Origin: JAFDVL01 sp043783625
GTDB taxonomy: Bacteria; Acidobacteriota; Blastocatellia; RBC074
Direction of reading: 5' to 3'
Assembly (NCBI GenBank): GCA_043783625.1
Contig: JAYVZE010000046.1
Span: forward strand, 45,209 to 109,208
DNA: 64,000 nt
The notes under the pieces are model-generated. The model searched no databases, was not told where the DNA came from, and saw only the letters and a list, made by a program, of their open reading frames with translations. Position numbers and translations under genes: made by a program. This document shows positions 15,806-24,888 of this stretch, piece by piece. Every line of letters begins with the position of its first letter. The first letter of the stretch is position 1.

Positions 15806-18130
15806 GTGGAGCGGTATTATCAAATCGAAGCCATCACGCGCGTCGCTGAACATTTTGGCACTCAGCAACGCAAATCGCTGATCGTGATGGCGACTGGAGC
15901 GGGGAAGACGCGCACTGTGATTGCGCTCTGCGAATTGCTGCAACGCTGCAACTGGATCAAGCGCGTCCTGTTTCTGGCGGATCGCGTTGCCCTCGTCAAA
16001 CAGGCGACGAACGCTTTCAAAAAACATTTACCGGATTCAAGTCCGGTCAATCTTGTGACGGAACGAATGGCGACCGGCAGCCGCGTGTATGCCTGCACCT
16101 ATCCCACCATGATGGGGCTGATTAATGAAAAAGACGACGGAGTCAGCCGCTTTGGTATTGGACATTTCGATCTCATTGTCATTGATGAAGCGCACCGTTC
16201 TATTTATCAAAAATATCGGGCGATCTTCGGTTATTTTGATTCGCTGCTGATCGGTTTGACGGCGACGCCAAAAGATGAAGTTGACCGGAATACCTACTCA
16301 CTTTTTGATTTGGAAAAAGGTGCGCCAACTTCGTCGTATGAATTGACGCAAGCGGTGACAGATGGCTTTCTCGTGCCGCCGAAGCCGATTGAAGTTCCCT
16401 TGAAATTTGTCGAGCAAGGCATCCGGTATGATGAATTGACGGAGGAAGAAAAAGAACAATGGGAAGCGGTGGATTGGGACGAAGAAGGACAAGTCCCGGA
16501 ATCGGTTGAAGCGGCGGCACTGAATAAATGGTTCTTCAACGAAGATACGGTTGATAAAGCACTGGCGACGCTGATGCAGCGCGGTCAAAAAGTTGCTGGC
16601 GGGGATGTGCTGGGCAAGACCATTATCTTTGCCAAAAATCACGCGCACGCGGTGTTTATTCAGGAACGCTTTGATAAAAATTATCCGCATTACAAAGGCA
16701 CGTTTGCGCGGGTGATTGATAATTATGAAGCCTACGCCGAAAGCATTCTGGATGATTTCTCGAACGTAGATAAGCGTCCGCAAATTGCGATTTCCGTAGA
16801 CATGCTCGACACGGGCATTGACATCCCGGAAGCGGTGAATCTGATGTTCTTCAAGATCGTCCGCTCGAAAACGAAGTTTTTTCAGATGGTCGGGCGCGGG
16901 ACGCGGCTGCGGCCTGATTTGTTCGGCCCCGGTGATGATAAGCAATTTTTTTACATTTTTGATTGCTGCCGGAATCTCGAATTCTTTAGTCAAAACGCGA
17001 AAGGTGTTGAAGGGAACAGTCAGGATTCGCTCAGTACAAAGATTTTCAAAACACGTCTGGAACTGCTTGAAAGCTTTCGCCGGATGACGAGCGATGATGA
17101 AGGAATAAAGGAACTGGATCGGGATATTTCCGGTACGCTCCGCAATGAAGTCGCGGCAATGAATACGGATAATTTTGTGGTTCGTCCGCATCGGCAACAG
17201 GTTGAAAAATACCGCGAAGAAGCGGCGTGGGAAACATTAGACGCCGAAGAATTTTCTGAAATTGAACATATCCTGGCGGGGCTTCCGAACGAATTGGAAC
17301 CGGAAGACGAAACTGCCAAACGGTTTGATTTGTTGTTGCTGAAACTGCAACTGTCATTGCTTCAGATTGACATGTCCTATAATCGCCTATGTGGACAAGT
17401 GAAAGAAATTGCCCATCGGTTGGAAGAAAAACAAAGTGTGCCGATGGTCAGAGCACAGCTTGAGCTGATTCTGGATTTGCAACAGGATGAATATTGGGCG
17501 GACATTACGTTGCCGATTCTGGAAGAGGTGCGGCGACGGTTGCGCGATTTAGTGAAATTCATTGATCGCAAGCAGCGAAAAATCGTGTACACGGATTTTG
17601 AAGATGAATTGGGAGAACTGCGGGAAGTGGAATTCAGCGGGCTGACTTTATCCGCTGACCGCGCACAGTACCAGAAAAAAGTAACTCATTTTCTGAAGGC
17701 ACATGAAAACCATCTGGTGCTTCACAAACTCAAACGGAATTTGACGATTACTGCCAGCGACATCGCAGAAATTGAGCGCATCTTTTTTGAGTCCGGCGAA
17801 ATTGGAACCAGAGAAGATTTTGAAAAAGCGTACGGTCAACAGGAACATCTCGGATTGTTCATCCGCAAGCTGGTCGGGCTGGATCGGGAAGCTGCCAAAG
17901 AAGCTTTTGGCGAATACTTGTCGCACAAATTGCTCAGCGCGAATCAGATTCGCTTCATTGATCAGATGATTGATTACCTGACACAGAATGGCGTGATGGA
18001 TGCAGGGATACTTTACGCGCCACCATTCACCGATTTTAGTCCATCAGGATTAGATGGCGTTTTCAATGATACTGACGCGACTCGAATCGTCTCAATTTTA
18101 GAGATGATTCGGGAAAATGCAGCGGCGTGA
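15806..18130 (+). CDS. hsdR: Type I restriction endonuclease HsdR, helicase part (frameshifted gene)
   Basis: This 774-residue frame encodes the DNA-translocating motor of HsdR: Walker A in MATGAGKTRT, Walker B/DEAH box VIDEAHRS, motif III GLTATP and the motif VI region MVGRGTRLRPDLFG. The C-terminal part is the HsdR helical domain that binds HsdM. The frame is offset by one base from the nuclease-domain frame upstream; homology begins at about 15787, just before the first ATG-like start. If the G6 tract is real, the nuclease and motor are made as separate polypeptides or not at all. Confidence 0.88.
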   Translation: MERYYQIEAITRVAEHFGTQQRKSLIVMATGAGKTRTVIALCELLQRCNWIKRVLFLADRVALVKQATNAFKKHLPDSSPVNLVTERMATGSRVYACTYPTMMGLINEKDDGVSRFGIGHFDLIVIDEAHRSIYQKYRAIFGYFDSLLIGLTATPKDEVDRNTYSLFDLEKGAPTSSYELTQAVTDGFLVPPKPIEVPLKFVEQGIRYDELTEEEKEQWEAVDWDEEGQVPESVEAAALNKWFFNEDTVDKALATLMQRGQKVAGGDVLGKTIIFAKNHAHAVFIQERFDKNYPHYKGTFARVIDNYEAYAESILDDFSNVDKRPQIAISVDMLDTGIDIPEAVNLMFFKIVRSKTKFFQMVGRGTRLRPDLFGPGDDKQFFYIFDCCRNLEFFSQNAKGVEGNSQDSLSTKIFKTRLELLESFRRMTSDDEGIKELDRDISGTLRNEVAAMNTDNFVVRPHRQQVEKYREEAAWETLDAEEFSEIEHILAGLPNELEPEDETAKRFDLLLLKLQLSLLQIDMSYNRLCGQVKEIAHRLEEKQSVPMVRAQLELILDLQQDEYWADITLPILEEVRRRLRDLVKFIDRKQRKIVYTDFEDELGELREVEFSGLTLSADRAQYQKKVTHFLKAHENHLVLHKLKRNLTITASDIAEIERIFFESGEIGTREDFEKAYGQQEHLGLFIRKLVGLDREAAKEAFGEYLSHKLLSANQIRFIDQMIDYLTQNGVMDAGILYAPPFTDFSPSGLDGVFNDTDATRIVSILEMIRENAAA

Positions 18131-18237
18131 GAAATTGCCCGGAGGAAACGCAGAAAGCTGAAGAAATTATTTCACAAGCTTGTTGCGGCAAATGTTGCGG
18201 CAGAAATTTCAAGATTTATGTAAATGATTGAAAATAA

Positions 18238-18314
<77 letters not shown>

Positions 18315-18330
18315 AAACTGGATGGACACG

Positions 18331-18359
18331 AAAAAGCCGAGAGTTGATCTCGGCTTTTT
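18331..18359 (-). terminator. Bidirectional intrinsic terminator
   Basis: A 12-bp stem (AAAAAGCCGAGA/TCTCGGCTTTTT) with a GTTGA loop. It lies between the minus-strand MerR gene and the tRNA and most likely ends the ihf-merR transcript. Confidence 0.85.
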
Positions 18360-18385
18360 CCGTCTTGATTGTCAATCAACGCGGG

Positions 18386-18886
18386 TTAATCTATAACATC
18401 GCGGTTCAGCGAAGTCAACATATCCTCAAGCATTAATTTTAGCCGTTGTAAGGCATCACGCGAGAGTGGGCTGCCAATGGTCGCGGTCACATTCGTCAGA
18501 CCTGACGCCAGCATTTCCTGTCCGACATGAACATTGGGCGTGGAGGTCATGGCAGGTTCAAAATCTGAAGCCGTGGCACCGGGCGGGACGACTTTAAAAC
18601 GGGTCGAGCTGCCGCGTCCTTCGCCCTGAAGTTTCTTCTTTGCACCGGCAATGGTGAAGCCTTCATCGTACAACAAGCTGCGGATGCGTAACGCCATCTC
18701 GACATCTTTGCGGCGATAGGTTCGCTGACCCGCTCGATTTTTCTGGGGTTGCAGCATCGGGAATTCAGATTCCCAGTACCGCAACACATGCGCCTGTACA
18801 CCCACCAAATCGCAGACCTCACCAATCTTAAAAAATAACTTATCGGGAATCACGGAATACTCTTGTTTAGCGGTTAACATAGCCAT
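18386..18886 (-). CDS. MerR family transcriptional regulator
   Basis: A 166-residue regulator. The N-terminal winged helix-turn-helix contains KIGEVCDLVGVQAHVLRYWE and the wing AGQRTYRRKDVEM, both standard MerR elements. A helix (FTIAGAKKKLQGEGR) follows, and the C-terminal 60 residues have no recognisable effector domain or Cys cluster. The ligand is unknown. It lies 34 bp downstream of an IHF/HU gene on the same strand, a pairing seen in other bacteria (ihfA next to a MerR-like gene), and ends before a strong terminator. The two genes are probably co-transcribed. Confidence 0.85.
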   Translation of the reverse strand: MAMLTAKQEYSVIPDKLFFKIGEVCDLVGVQAHVLRYWESEFPMLQPQKNRAGQRTYRRKDVEMALRIRSLLYDEGFTIAGAKKKLQGEGRGSSTRFKVVPPGATASDFEPAMTSTPNVHVGQEMLASGLTNVTATIGSPLSRDALQRLKLMLEDMLTSLNRDVID

Positions 18887-18920
18887 AAAGAAAATAGTTG
18901 ATGAGGCTGGTAATGCTTTA

Positions 18921-19190
18921 TCAGATAGATTTCATTGTGCGAGAGGGGCGGAAAACGAGTACTTTCCTTTCAGGTAATTGAATGTCACTACCTGTCATTG
19001 GATTACGACCTCTGCGGGCACGACGTGTCACTACTTCCAAAGAACCGAATCCAACAATGTGAATTCCGCCTCCACTCAATAACTGCTTTTTCATGATGGT
19101 AAAGACCAAGTCCACAATTCGTTGAGCTTCCAAGTTGGAGACGCCACCGTGTCTGTCATAAATCGCACGAGCTAAATCTGCTCTCGTCAT
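18921..19190 (-). CDS. HU/IHF family nucleoid DNA-binding protein (IHF-alpha-like)
   Basis: An 89-residue HU/IHF protein with the typical helical N-terminal half and beta-arm. The GFGSLEVVTRRARRGRNPMTG segment carries the arm base and the conserved Asn-Pro that intercalates in DNA. It dimerises and bends DNA in the nucleoid. An AGGGAGGG Shine-Dalgarno lies 7 nt before the ATG at 19190, which favours that start over the upstream ATG at 19196. IHF-alpha versus HU identity cannot be settled by eye. Confidence 0.88.
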   Translation of the reverse strand: MTRADLARAIYDRHGGVSNLEAQRIVDLVFTIMKKQLLSGGGIHIVGFGSLEVVTRRARRGRNPMTGSDIQLPERKVLVFRPSRTMKSI

Positions 19191-19317
19191 CACCATTCCC
19201 TCCCTGTAATCATTCGTGGAGTCAATATGTTACGGCTAGTTCCTTAACCGTGTCAATGAAGTTTTAACCGTGTCGAGACATAGAAGCAGGAATTTTGCAA
19301 ATTTGTCGGTGATTGTT

Positions 19318-19441
19318 TTTTGGCTTTTGGTCTTTGGTTTTGGCTGAAGTGATGAAAATATTTAGTCTGAAATGCATATTCACCTCTGCCTTTCCCCGGA
19401 TATTTACTAATCGTGAGAGAGTCAAAGACCAAAAGCCAAAA
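19318..19441. repeat. 124-bp inverted-repeat element
   Basis: Perfect 19-bp terminal inverted repeats (TTTTGGCTTTTGGTCTTTG and its reverse complement at 19423-19441) enclose about 86 bp of AT-rich DNA. It lies just beyond the 3' end of the aminotransferase gene. A MITE-like remnant or an unusual 3' UTR hairpin are both possible. Confidence 0.55.
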
Positions 19442-19442
19442 C

Positions 19443-20828
19443 TCAAAGACCTGATTCATGAACACTGCTGATCGCTTCGTCCAGCGTCTTAATTGCAAAA
19501 TCGCATTGACTCCGATCAATCACCAGCGGCGGCGAAAGTCGAATCGTACTCGCTCCGCAACCCAGCGTAATCAGCCCGCGCTTGAAGCATTCGTTTTCGA
19601 CGTGATGCAAGGCTTCGGGATGCGGTTCTTTGCTGTTCCGGTTTTTTACTAATTCGATTCCAATCATCAATCCTTTGCCGCGTACGTCGCCAATGATCTG
19701 ATGTTTATTCATCAATTCGCGCAAGCCTTCCATTAAGTACTCCCCCATTTCGGCGGCGTTTTGTAACAAGCTTTCCTCAATTAATTCAATGGTGGCCAGC
19801 GAAGCAGCAATCGCCACGGGATTGCCGCCAAATGTCGAAGCGTGCGCTCCCGGCATCCATTGCATCAAATCTGAACGCGCAATTGTCGCGCTGAGCGGTA
19901 AGCCGGAAGCAATGCCTTTGGCCGCTGTCATGATGTCCGGCACAAAATCGAAATGCTCCGACGCAAACCATTTTCCGGTGCGTCCGAAGCCCGATTGCAC
20001 TTCGTCAGCGATGACTAAAATCCCGTGACGCTCCGCAATGCTTTTCAGCGTTTGAAGGAACGAAGCAGGTGGCACAATATATCCGCCTTCGCCTTGAATT
20101 GGTTCGACGACGATTGCCGCGCAGTCTTCAGGTGGAACGGTAGTTTTGAATAAAACGTCTTCGATGACACGGGCGCAATGCGGGCCCTTTGATTCAAGTG
20201 CGCCACAGGTTTCCTGCGTCAAATTATAAGGACAGCGAAAACAATTGGCGTATGGCACATGCGTCACGTCCAACGCCTGACGCCCGAAGCCCGCCCGTTG
20301 TCGCGCTTTGCTCGCGGTCAATGACAATGCGCCCAGTGTCCGCCCGTGAAAAGCCCCAAAGAACGCAATGAATTTTGAGCGTCGCGTCGCGTACATCGCC
20401 AGCTTAATCGCGCCTTCAACAGCTTCGGCTCCTGAGTTCCCGAAATGAATTTTTTTGTCGGATGAGCCGGGAGTAAGTGCCGCAATTTTTTCAGCCAGCT
20501 TTGGCAACTGCGGGAAGTAAAAATCTGCTGAGCAAACATGTAGAAATTCATCCACTTGTTTTTTGATGGCTGCAATGACATGCGGATGCGCGTGTCCGGT
20601 CGCGCAGACGGCGACTCCGGCATTGAAATCAAGGAAGACGTTGCCGTCTACATCTTCCACCATGGCGCCTTTGCCACGCTTGACGACCAGCGGATAGGGG
20701 CGCGTATAAGACGGTGAAATATATTTGGAGTCCTGCTCAATAATGGCTACGGCTTGCGGGCCGGGCAGCTCGGTTGTCAGCATCGGAAGCTTGGCTGCGG
20801 CTAAATCAATAACATTGCTGGGCGACAT
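19443..20828 (-). CDS. Class III PLP-dependent aminotransferase (acetylornithine/4-aminobutyrate aminotransferase family)
   Basis: A 461-residue fold-type I aminotransferase. Conserved pieces include NSGAEAVEGAIKLA, the PLP-contacting VIADEVQSGFGRTG and the Schiff-base Lys in TAAKGIASG. A Cys-rich loop (CFRCPYNLTQETCG) resembles that in a subgroup of archaeal and bacterial GabT/ArgD-like enzymes, some of which act on ornithine, GABA or as amino-acid racemases. The exact substrate is therefore uncertain. The ATG at 20828 is chosen because GGAGGT lies immediately upstream, whereas the ATG at 20840 would place the Shine-Dalgarno inside the coding region. No operon partner is obvious. Confidence 0.85.
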   Translation of the reverse strand: MSPSNVIDLAAAKLPMLTTELPGPQAVAIIEQDSKYISPSYTRPYPLVVKRGKGAMVEDVDGNVFLDFNAGVAVCATGHAHPHVIAAIKKQVDEFLHVCSADFYFPQLPKLAEKIAALTPGSSDKKIHFGNSGAEAVEGAIKLAMYATRRSKFIAFFGAFHGRTLGALSLTASKARQRAGFGRQALDVTHVPYANCFRCPYNLTQETCGALESKGPHCARVIEDVLFKTTVPPEDCAAIVVEPIQGEGGYIVPPASFLQTLKSIAERHGILVIADEVQSGFGRTGKWFASEHFDFVPDIMTAAKGIASGLPLSATIARSDLMQWMPGAHASTFGGNPVAIAASLATIELIEESLLQNAAEMGEYLMEGLRELMNKHQIIGDVRGKGLMIGIELVKNRNSKEPHPEALHHVENECFKRGLITLGCGASTIRLSPPLVIDRSQCDFAIKTLDEAISSVHESGL

Positions 20829-21265
20829 AAATACCTCCATGGGAATGGGTCTGGAATTTTCAATCCAAAAAAACGGGGAGCCTGTGGCACATCTTGTTTA
20901 TTTGGGAGAGTGCTCGCAGGGAGGGGAAATTTAAAAACAAAAAAACGGATGGAGCTTAGTCCGCAAAAAGATTTTTGCGACTGAGTGAGGGGACGTGTTG
21001 TCTGATTAAGGTCATCATCAAAGTACAGAATTAAAGTACAGACGAAAGTAAAAACTGCTTTTTCAAGTGAATACGTGATCGGGCTTCGACCCGCTGTAAT
21101 TATTGCACAGCTCAGGCGAAATAGGCAGCAGGAAAATTTCGTGAGGCGCATGGGTTGCCTCGCTGTGGCAATGTGGCACTTCAGAAAGTGTGACATTACC
21201 TGAACCTGTCGCTCACGAAATTCAATAGACTGTAAAAGTCGTAAAACTTAGGTCAGGTCGTCGCC
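20829..21265. other. Divergent intergenic region
   Basis: This 437-bp gap separates the minus-strand aminotransferase from the plus-strand lipid operon and should hold both promoters. I see no convincing coding frame, RNA or strong consensus promoter in it. Confidence 0.4.
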
Positions 21266-22201
21266 ATGCAAAATAAGGTAGTCACCACAAATCGCTGGTG
21301 GGTGTATCAACGCGAACGTTTCCCGGTTTTCGCGCACTCGCCGTTGCTGCTCGCTTTCAGCTTTTCCGCCATCAGCTACTCATCTTTGCTGCGTGGCGAT
21401 TCAGCCTGGCCCGATCTCAAATCCATTGTGACAGCTTTTATCACTTCGCTGATTTTCTTCCTTCAACTTCGTATCGCAGACGAATTCAAGGATTTTGCGG
21501 AAGACACTCAATTCAGGCCGTATCGTCCGGTTCCGAGTGGTTTAGTGAAGCTGCGAGAACTGGGATTTATCGGAATAATGGGAGCTGTTACGCAGTTAAT
21601 TCTGGCGTTGTGGTTGCAGCCCGCACTACTGATTTTATTGTTTATTGCGTGGATCTATTTAGCTTTGATGAGCGTCGAATTTTTTGCCCGCGAATGGCTC
21701 AAAGCGAAACCAATTACTTATCTGTGGACGCACATGCTGATTGTTCCTCTGGTGGATTTTTACGCAACAGGATGTGATTGGATGACATTGGGTAAATCAC
21801 CTCCCGACGGTTTATGGTGGTTTTTAGCAGTCAGTTTTTGCAATGGCATCGTCATCGAAATTGGACGCAAACTGCGTGCGCCTGAAGATGAAGAAGCAGG
21901 CGTCCAAACCTACACGGTGTTGTGGGGCAGAACCTCGGCGGTATTGGTTTGGTTCAGTGCAATGTTCGCAACGGCAATCTTTGCAGTACTGGCAGCAAGC
22001 AACATTGATTTCGTAGTTCCGGTGGCAAGCGTGCTTTCAATCCTACTGTGCGCCGCTGCAATCATCAGCCTGAGATTTCTTCAGCAGCCCGAATCCAAAC
22101 GCGCAAAATTATTTGAATTGATGTCTGGCGTCTGGACCTTACTGATGTATTTGAGCCTGGGTGCCATTCCAATGTTGGTCAAAGCAGGAGGTTCCAGATG
22201 A
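21266..22201 (+). CDS. UbiA family prenyltransferase
   Basis: A 311-residue polytopic membrane protein with about eight or nine hydrophobic segments. The first Asp-rich motif appears as RIADEFKDFAEDTQFRPYRP, followed by VPSG, the typical UbiA pyrophosphate/Mg site. The second appears as LRAPEDEEAGVQTYTVLWG, matching the DxxxG-T-L-x-x-x-x-G region. It would transfer a polyprenyl group to an aromatic, glycerol-phosphate or other acceptor in the membrane. It is the first gene of a six-gene operon and overlaps the next gene by 4 bp (ATGA). The acceptor is unknown. Confidence 0.8.
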   Translation: MQNKVVTTNRWWVYQRERFPVFAHSPLLLAFSFSAISYSSLLRGDSAWPDLKSIVTAFITSLIFFLQLRIADEFKDFAEDTQFRPYRPVPSGLVKLRELGFIGIMGAVTQLILALWLQPALLILLFIAWIYLALMSVEFFAREWLKAKPITYLWTHMLIVPLVDFYATGCDWMTLGKSPPDGLWWFLAVSFCNGIVIEIGRKLRAPEDEEAGVQTYTVLWGRTSAVLVWFSAMFATAIFAVLAASNIDFVVPVASVLSILLCAAAIISLRFLQQPESKRAKLFELMSGVWTLLMYLSLGAIPMLVKAGGSR

Positions 22202-24822
22202 GTGTGATTATTTTTCCAAACGATGCCGCCGAAAATATCGGAGGCAAAGCGCAGGCACTCGCTTCGTTACAAAATTCGGGAATGTCAATTCCGGCGTGGT
22301 TGGTTGTTACTCCAGCAGCCTTCTGGTCGAGCCTGATCTCAAGGCAGGAATTAATATTTGCTTGTGACGAAGCAGAAATTCAGGCGGCGATTGCTGGTCT
22401 TCAGCCACCCGAAAATATTTGCCGCGAAATCGCAAACGCCCTGCAAATATTGTGTCCGAAGAGCGAATCCATAGCTGTACGCTCTTCGGCGATGGATGAA
22501 GATGGCGCGGAATATTCCTTTGCCGGACAACTCGAAAGTTTTCTGTTTGTTCCTGCCTGCGAGGTAATGGAAAGAATTGTGGACGTGTGGCGTTCAGGGT
22601 TCAGTGCGCGAATTTTCGCCTATCGCCGCGAAAATAATTTGAGTTTTTTGCCTGCGCCCCCGGCGGTTCTGATTCAACGAATGATTCATGCTGATACGGC
22701 TGGCGTTGCGTTTGGTGCAGACCCGATCACGGGGCAACGCAACCTCACAATCGTTTCCGCAGTCAATGGCATCGGCGCCGCATTAGTTTCAGGTGAATGC
22801 GACGCTGATACGTTTCACGTTAACCGTGAAGATGAAATTGTGGCGCGAAAAGTAGCCGGAAATTTACCAGTTTTGAGCGATGAACAAATCAAAGAAATCG
22901 CTACACTCGTCAGAGCTTGTAACCAACATTTCAATCGTCCACAGGACATTGAGTGGGCGATTGAAAATGGTCAGATTTGGTTATTGCAATCCCGCCCCAT
23001 CACCACTCTGATGAAACTTGCTGACCCGGATGGAGGTCTGAATTTATGGGACAACAGCAATATTGCAGAAAGTTATGGCGGAGTCACTTCGCCACTGACA
23101 TTTTCATTTGCGCGTCGCGCGTACGAAGAAGTCTACCGTCAATTTTGCCGTTTGATGCTGGTGCCAGCGGCGACCATTGAACAGCACGATCAAACGTTCA
23201 GCCACATGCTCGGATTCATTCGCGGACGTGTTTTTTACAATTTGCTGAACTGGTATCGAGTATTGGCGATGTTGCCCGGCTTCAAAATCAATCGCCGGTT
23301 TATGGAGCAAATGATGGGCGTGAAAGAAGGTCTGCCCGAAAGTTTGCTGACCGAATTGGAAAGCGCAAGTCAGGGCGAAAAACTCCGCGATAGTCTGAAT
23401 CTATTGGCTACGATTGGTGGACTGGTCAAAAATCATTTTCGCCTGTCGGTCACAATTTCCGCATTTTATGGGCGGCTGAACGATGCTTTACAGGAGACTA
23501 ATCCAACGCTGAATGAGATGCGTGCGGATGAATTATCTGCCTACTATCGCAAGATCGAAGCGCAGTTATTGAAGCGTTGGGATGCGCCGCTCATCAATGA
23601 TTTTTTTGCCATGATTTTTTATGGAACGTTGCGTCGTTTGGTCGAGAAATGGTGCGGCGACAAAGATGGAAGTTTACAAAATAATTTGCTCTGTGGCGAA
23701 GGCGGCATTATCAGTGCTGAGCCTGCGAAGCGCATTCAGACGATGGCGGAAAGCGTAAAAAATAATCCAGAATTTATCGAGTTGTTATGTCAAGGAGCTG
23801 TCACGGAAATCAATTCTCACCTGCAAAAATCCTCAATTCTCAGTTCTCAATTCTCAACTTATTTACAGCAGTTTGGTGATCGTTGTTTGGACGAATTGAA
23901 GCTGGAAAGTGCAACTCTCAATGACAATCCGCTGATGCTTTTTCGTTCGATTGGGAACCTGGCAAAACGATTATCTTTGAATGAAACGGTCGTAAAGAAT
24001 TCTGAAAATTTGTCACGACGAGCAGCCGAGCAACGCATCAAAGCCTTATTTTCAGGGCATCCGGTTCGTCGGGTGATTTTTAATTGGATTTTGCGCAACG
24101 CTCGTGATCGGGTGCGTGATCGGGAAAATTTGCGCTTTGAAAGAACCAGATTATTTGGGCGGGCACGGAGACTTTTCATTGAAATTGGCAAGCGATTTTA
24201 TGCTGACAATTTACTCAACGAACCACGCGATATTTTTTATCTCGAAGTCGAAGAAATTTTAGGCTTCATTGCGGGCACTGCTACGACGACGAATTTGAAA
24301 GCTCTGGTTGCCGTGCGGAAAGCAGAATTTGAACTGCATCGTCAGGCGCAAGCTCCGGCTGATCGTTTTGAAACGCACGGAACAGTTCATCAGGGAAATC
24401 AATTTCGATCAATAAAGACGGCATCAATCTCGACAATTGGCGATACGCGTCAGGGACTTGGATGTTGTCCGGGGATTGTACGCGGTAAAGCCCGGGTCAT
24501 CACTGATCCACGCCATGCGGTGATTCATTCCGGTGAAATTCTTGTCGCTGAGCGGACTGACCCAGGCTGGATTATGTTATTTCCTGTGGCTGCGGCGGTG
24601 CTTGTCGAGCGCGGCAGTTTGCTTTCGCATGCCGCTATCGTAGCCCGTGAAATGGGCATCCCGGCCATTGTTTCCCTCGCAGGAATTACGCAATGGTTGA
24701 AAGATGGAGACGAGGTTGAGATGGATGGCAGCACGGGAATGGTCAGAAGAATTGCCGCGAACCGGGAACGCCCGCATCCTGCGGGCGAAACCGTTCAAGA
24801 GTTGCGCTTTCATCGCAGTTAA
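22198..24822 (+). CDS. PEP-synthase/rifampicin-phosphotransferase-like enzyme (ATP-grasp plus swivelling His domain)
   Basis: An 874-residue protein with an N-terminal PPDK-type ATP-grasp domain (RSSAMDEDGAEYSFAGQLES; QDIEWAIENGQIWLLQSRPI), a long helical middle and a C-terminal swivelling phosphohistidine domain. The catalytic His is in GSLLSHAAIVAREMGIPAI. The PEP/pyruvate TIM barrel is absent, as in rifampicin phosphotransferases, so it probably uses ATP to phosphorylate a hydroxyl group via phospho-His. Neighbouring lipid genes make a lipid or prenyl alcohol a plausible acceptor, which is inference. The last ~20 residues (RERPHPAGETVQ...) are encoded by a REP-like repeat, so the original stop was likely displaced. 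Confidence 0.8.
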   Translation: MSVIIFPNDAAENIGGKAQALASLQNSGMSIPAWLVVTPAAFWSSLISRQELIFACDEAEIQAAIAGLQPPENICREIANALQILCPKSESIAVRSSAMDEDGAEYSFAGQLESFLFVPACEVMERIVDVWRSGFSARIFAYRRENNLSFLPAPPAVLIQRMIHADTAGVAFGADPITGQRNLTIVSAVNGIGAALVSGECDADTFHVNREDEIVARKVAGNLPVLSDEQIKEIATLVRACNQHFNRPQDIEWAIENGQIWLLQSRPITTLMKLADPDGGLNLWDNSNIAESYGGVTSPLTFSFARRAYEEVYRQFCRLMLVPAATIEQHDQTFSHMLGFIRGRVFYNLLNWYRVLAMLPGFKINRRFMEQMMGVKEGLPESLLTELESASQGEKLRDSLNLLATIGGLVKNHFRLSVTISAFYGRLNDALQETNPTLNEMRADELSAYYRKIEAQLLKRWDAPLINDFFAMIFYGTLRRLVEKWCGDKDGSLQNNLLCGEGGIISAEPAKRIQTMAESVKNNPEFIELLCQGAVTEINSHLQKSSILSSQFSTYLQQFGDRCLDELKLESATLNDNPLMLFRSIGNLAKRLSLNETVVKNSENLSRRAAEQRIKALFSGHPVRRVIFNWILRNARDRVRDRENLRFERTRLFGRARRLFIEIGKRFYADNLLNEPRDIFYLEVEEILGFIAGTATTTNLKALVAVRKAEFELHRQAQAPADRFETHGTVHQGNQFRSIKTASISTIGDTRQGLGCCPGIVRGKARVITDPRHAVIHSGEILVAERTDPGWIMLFPVAAAVLVERGSLLSHAAIVAREMGIPAIVSLAGITQWLKDGDEVEMDGSTGMVRRIAANRERPHPAGETVQELRFHRS

Positions 24823-24865
24823 TTCGTGCGCCACGGATTCGCCCGCAGGATGCGGGCGCTCCCAG
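24762..24865. repeat. 104-bp REP-B pair, copy 1
   Basis: A forward hairpin GGGAACGCCCGCATCCTGCG (24762-24788) faces a reverse partner (24836-24865); the stems are GCCCGCA-TCC-TGCGGGC. Same TCC loop as REP family A but with a different, compensated stem. The left unit overlaps the end of the ATP-grasp enzyme gene. A pair of identical total length lies at 28144-28247. Confidence 0.75.
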
Positions 24866-24888
24866 GGTGGGCGTTCCCGGTATAAAAT

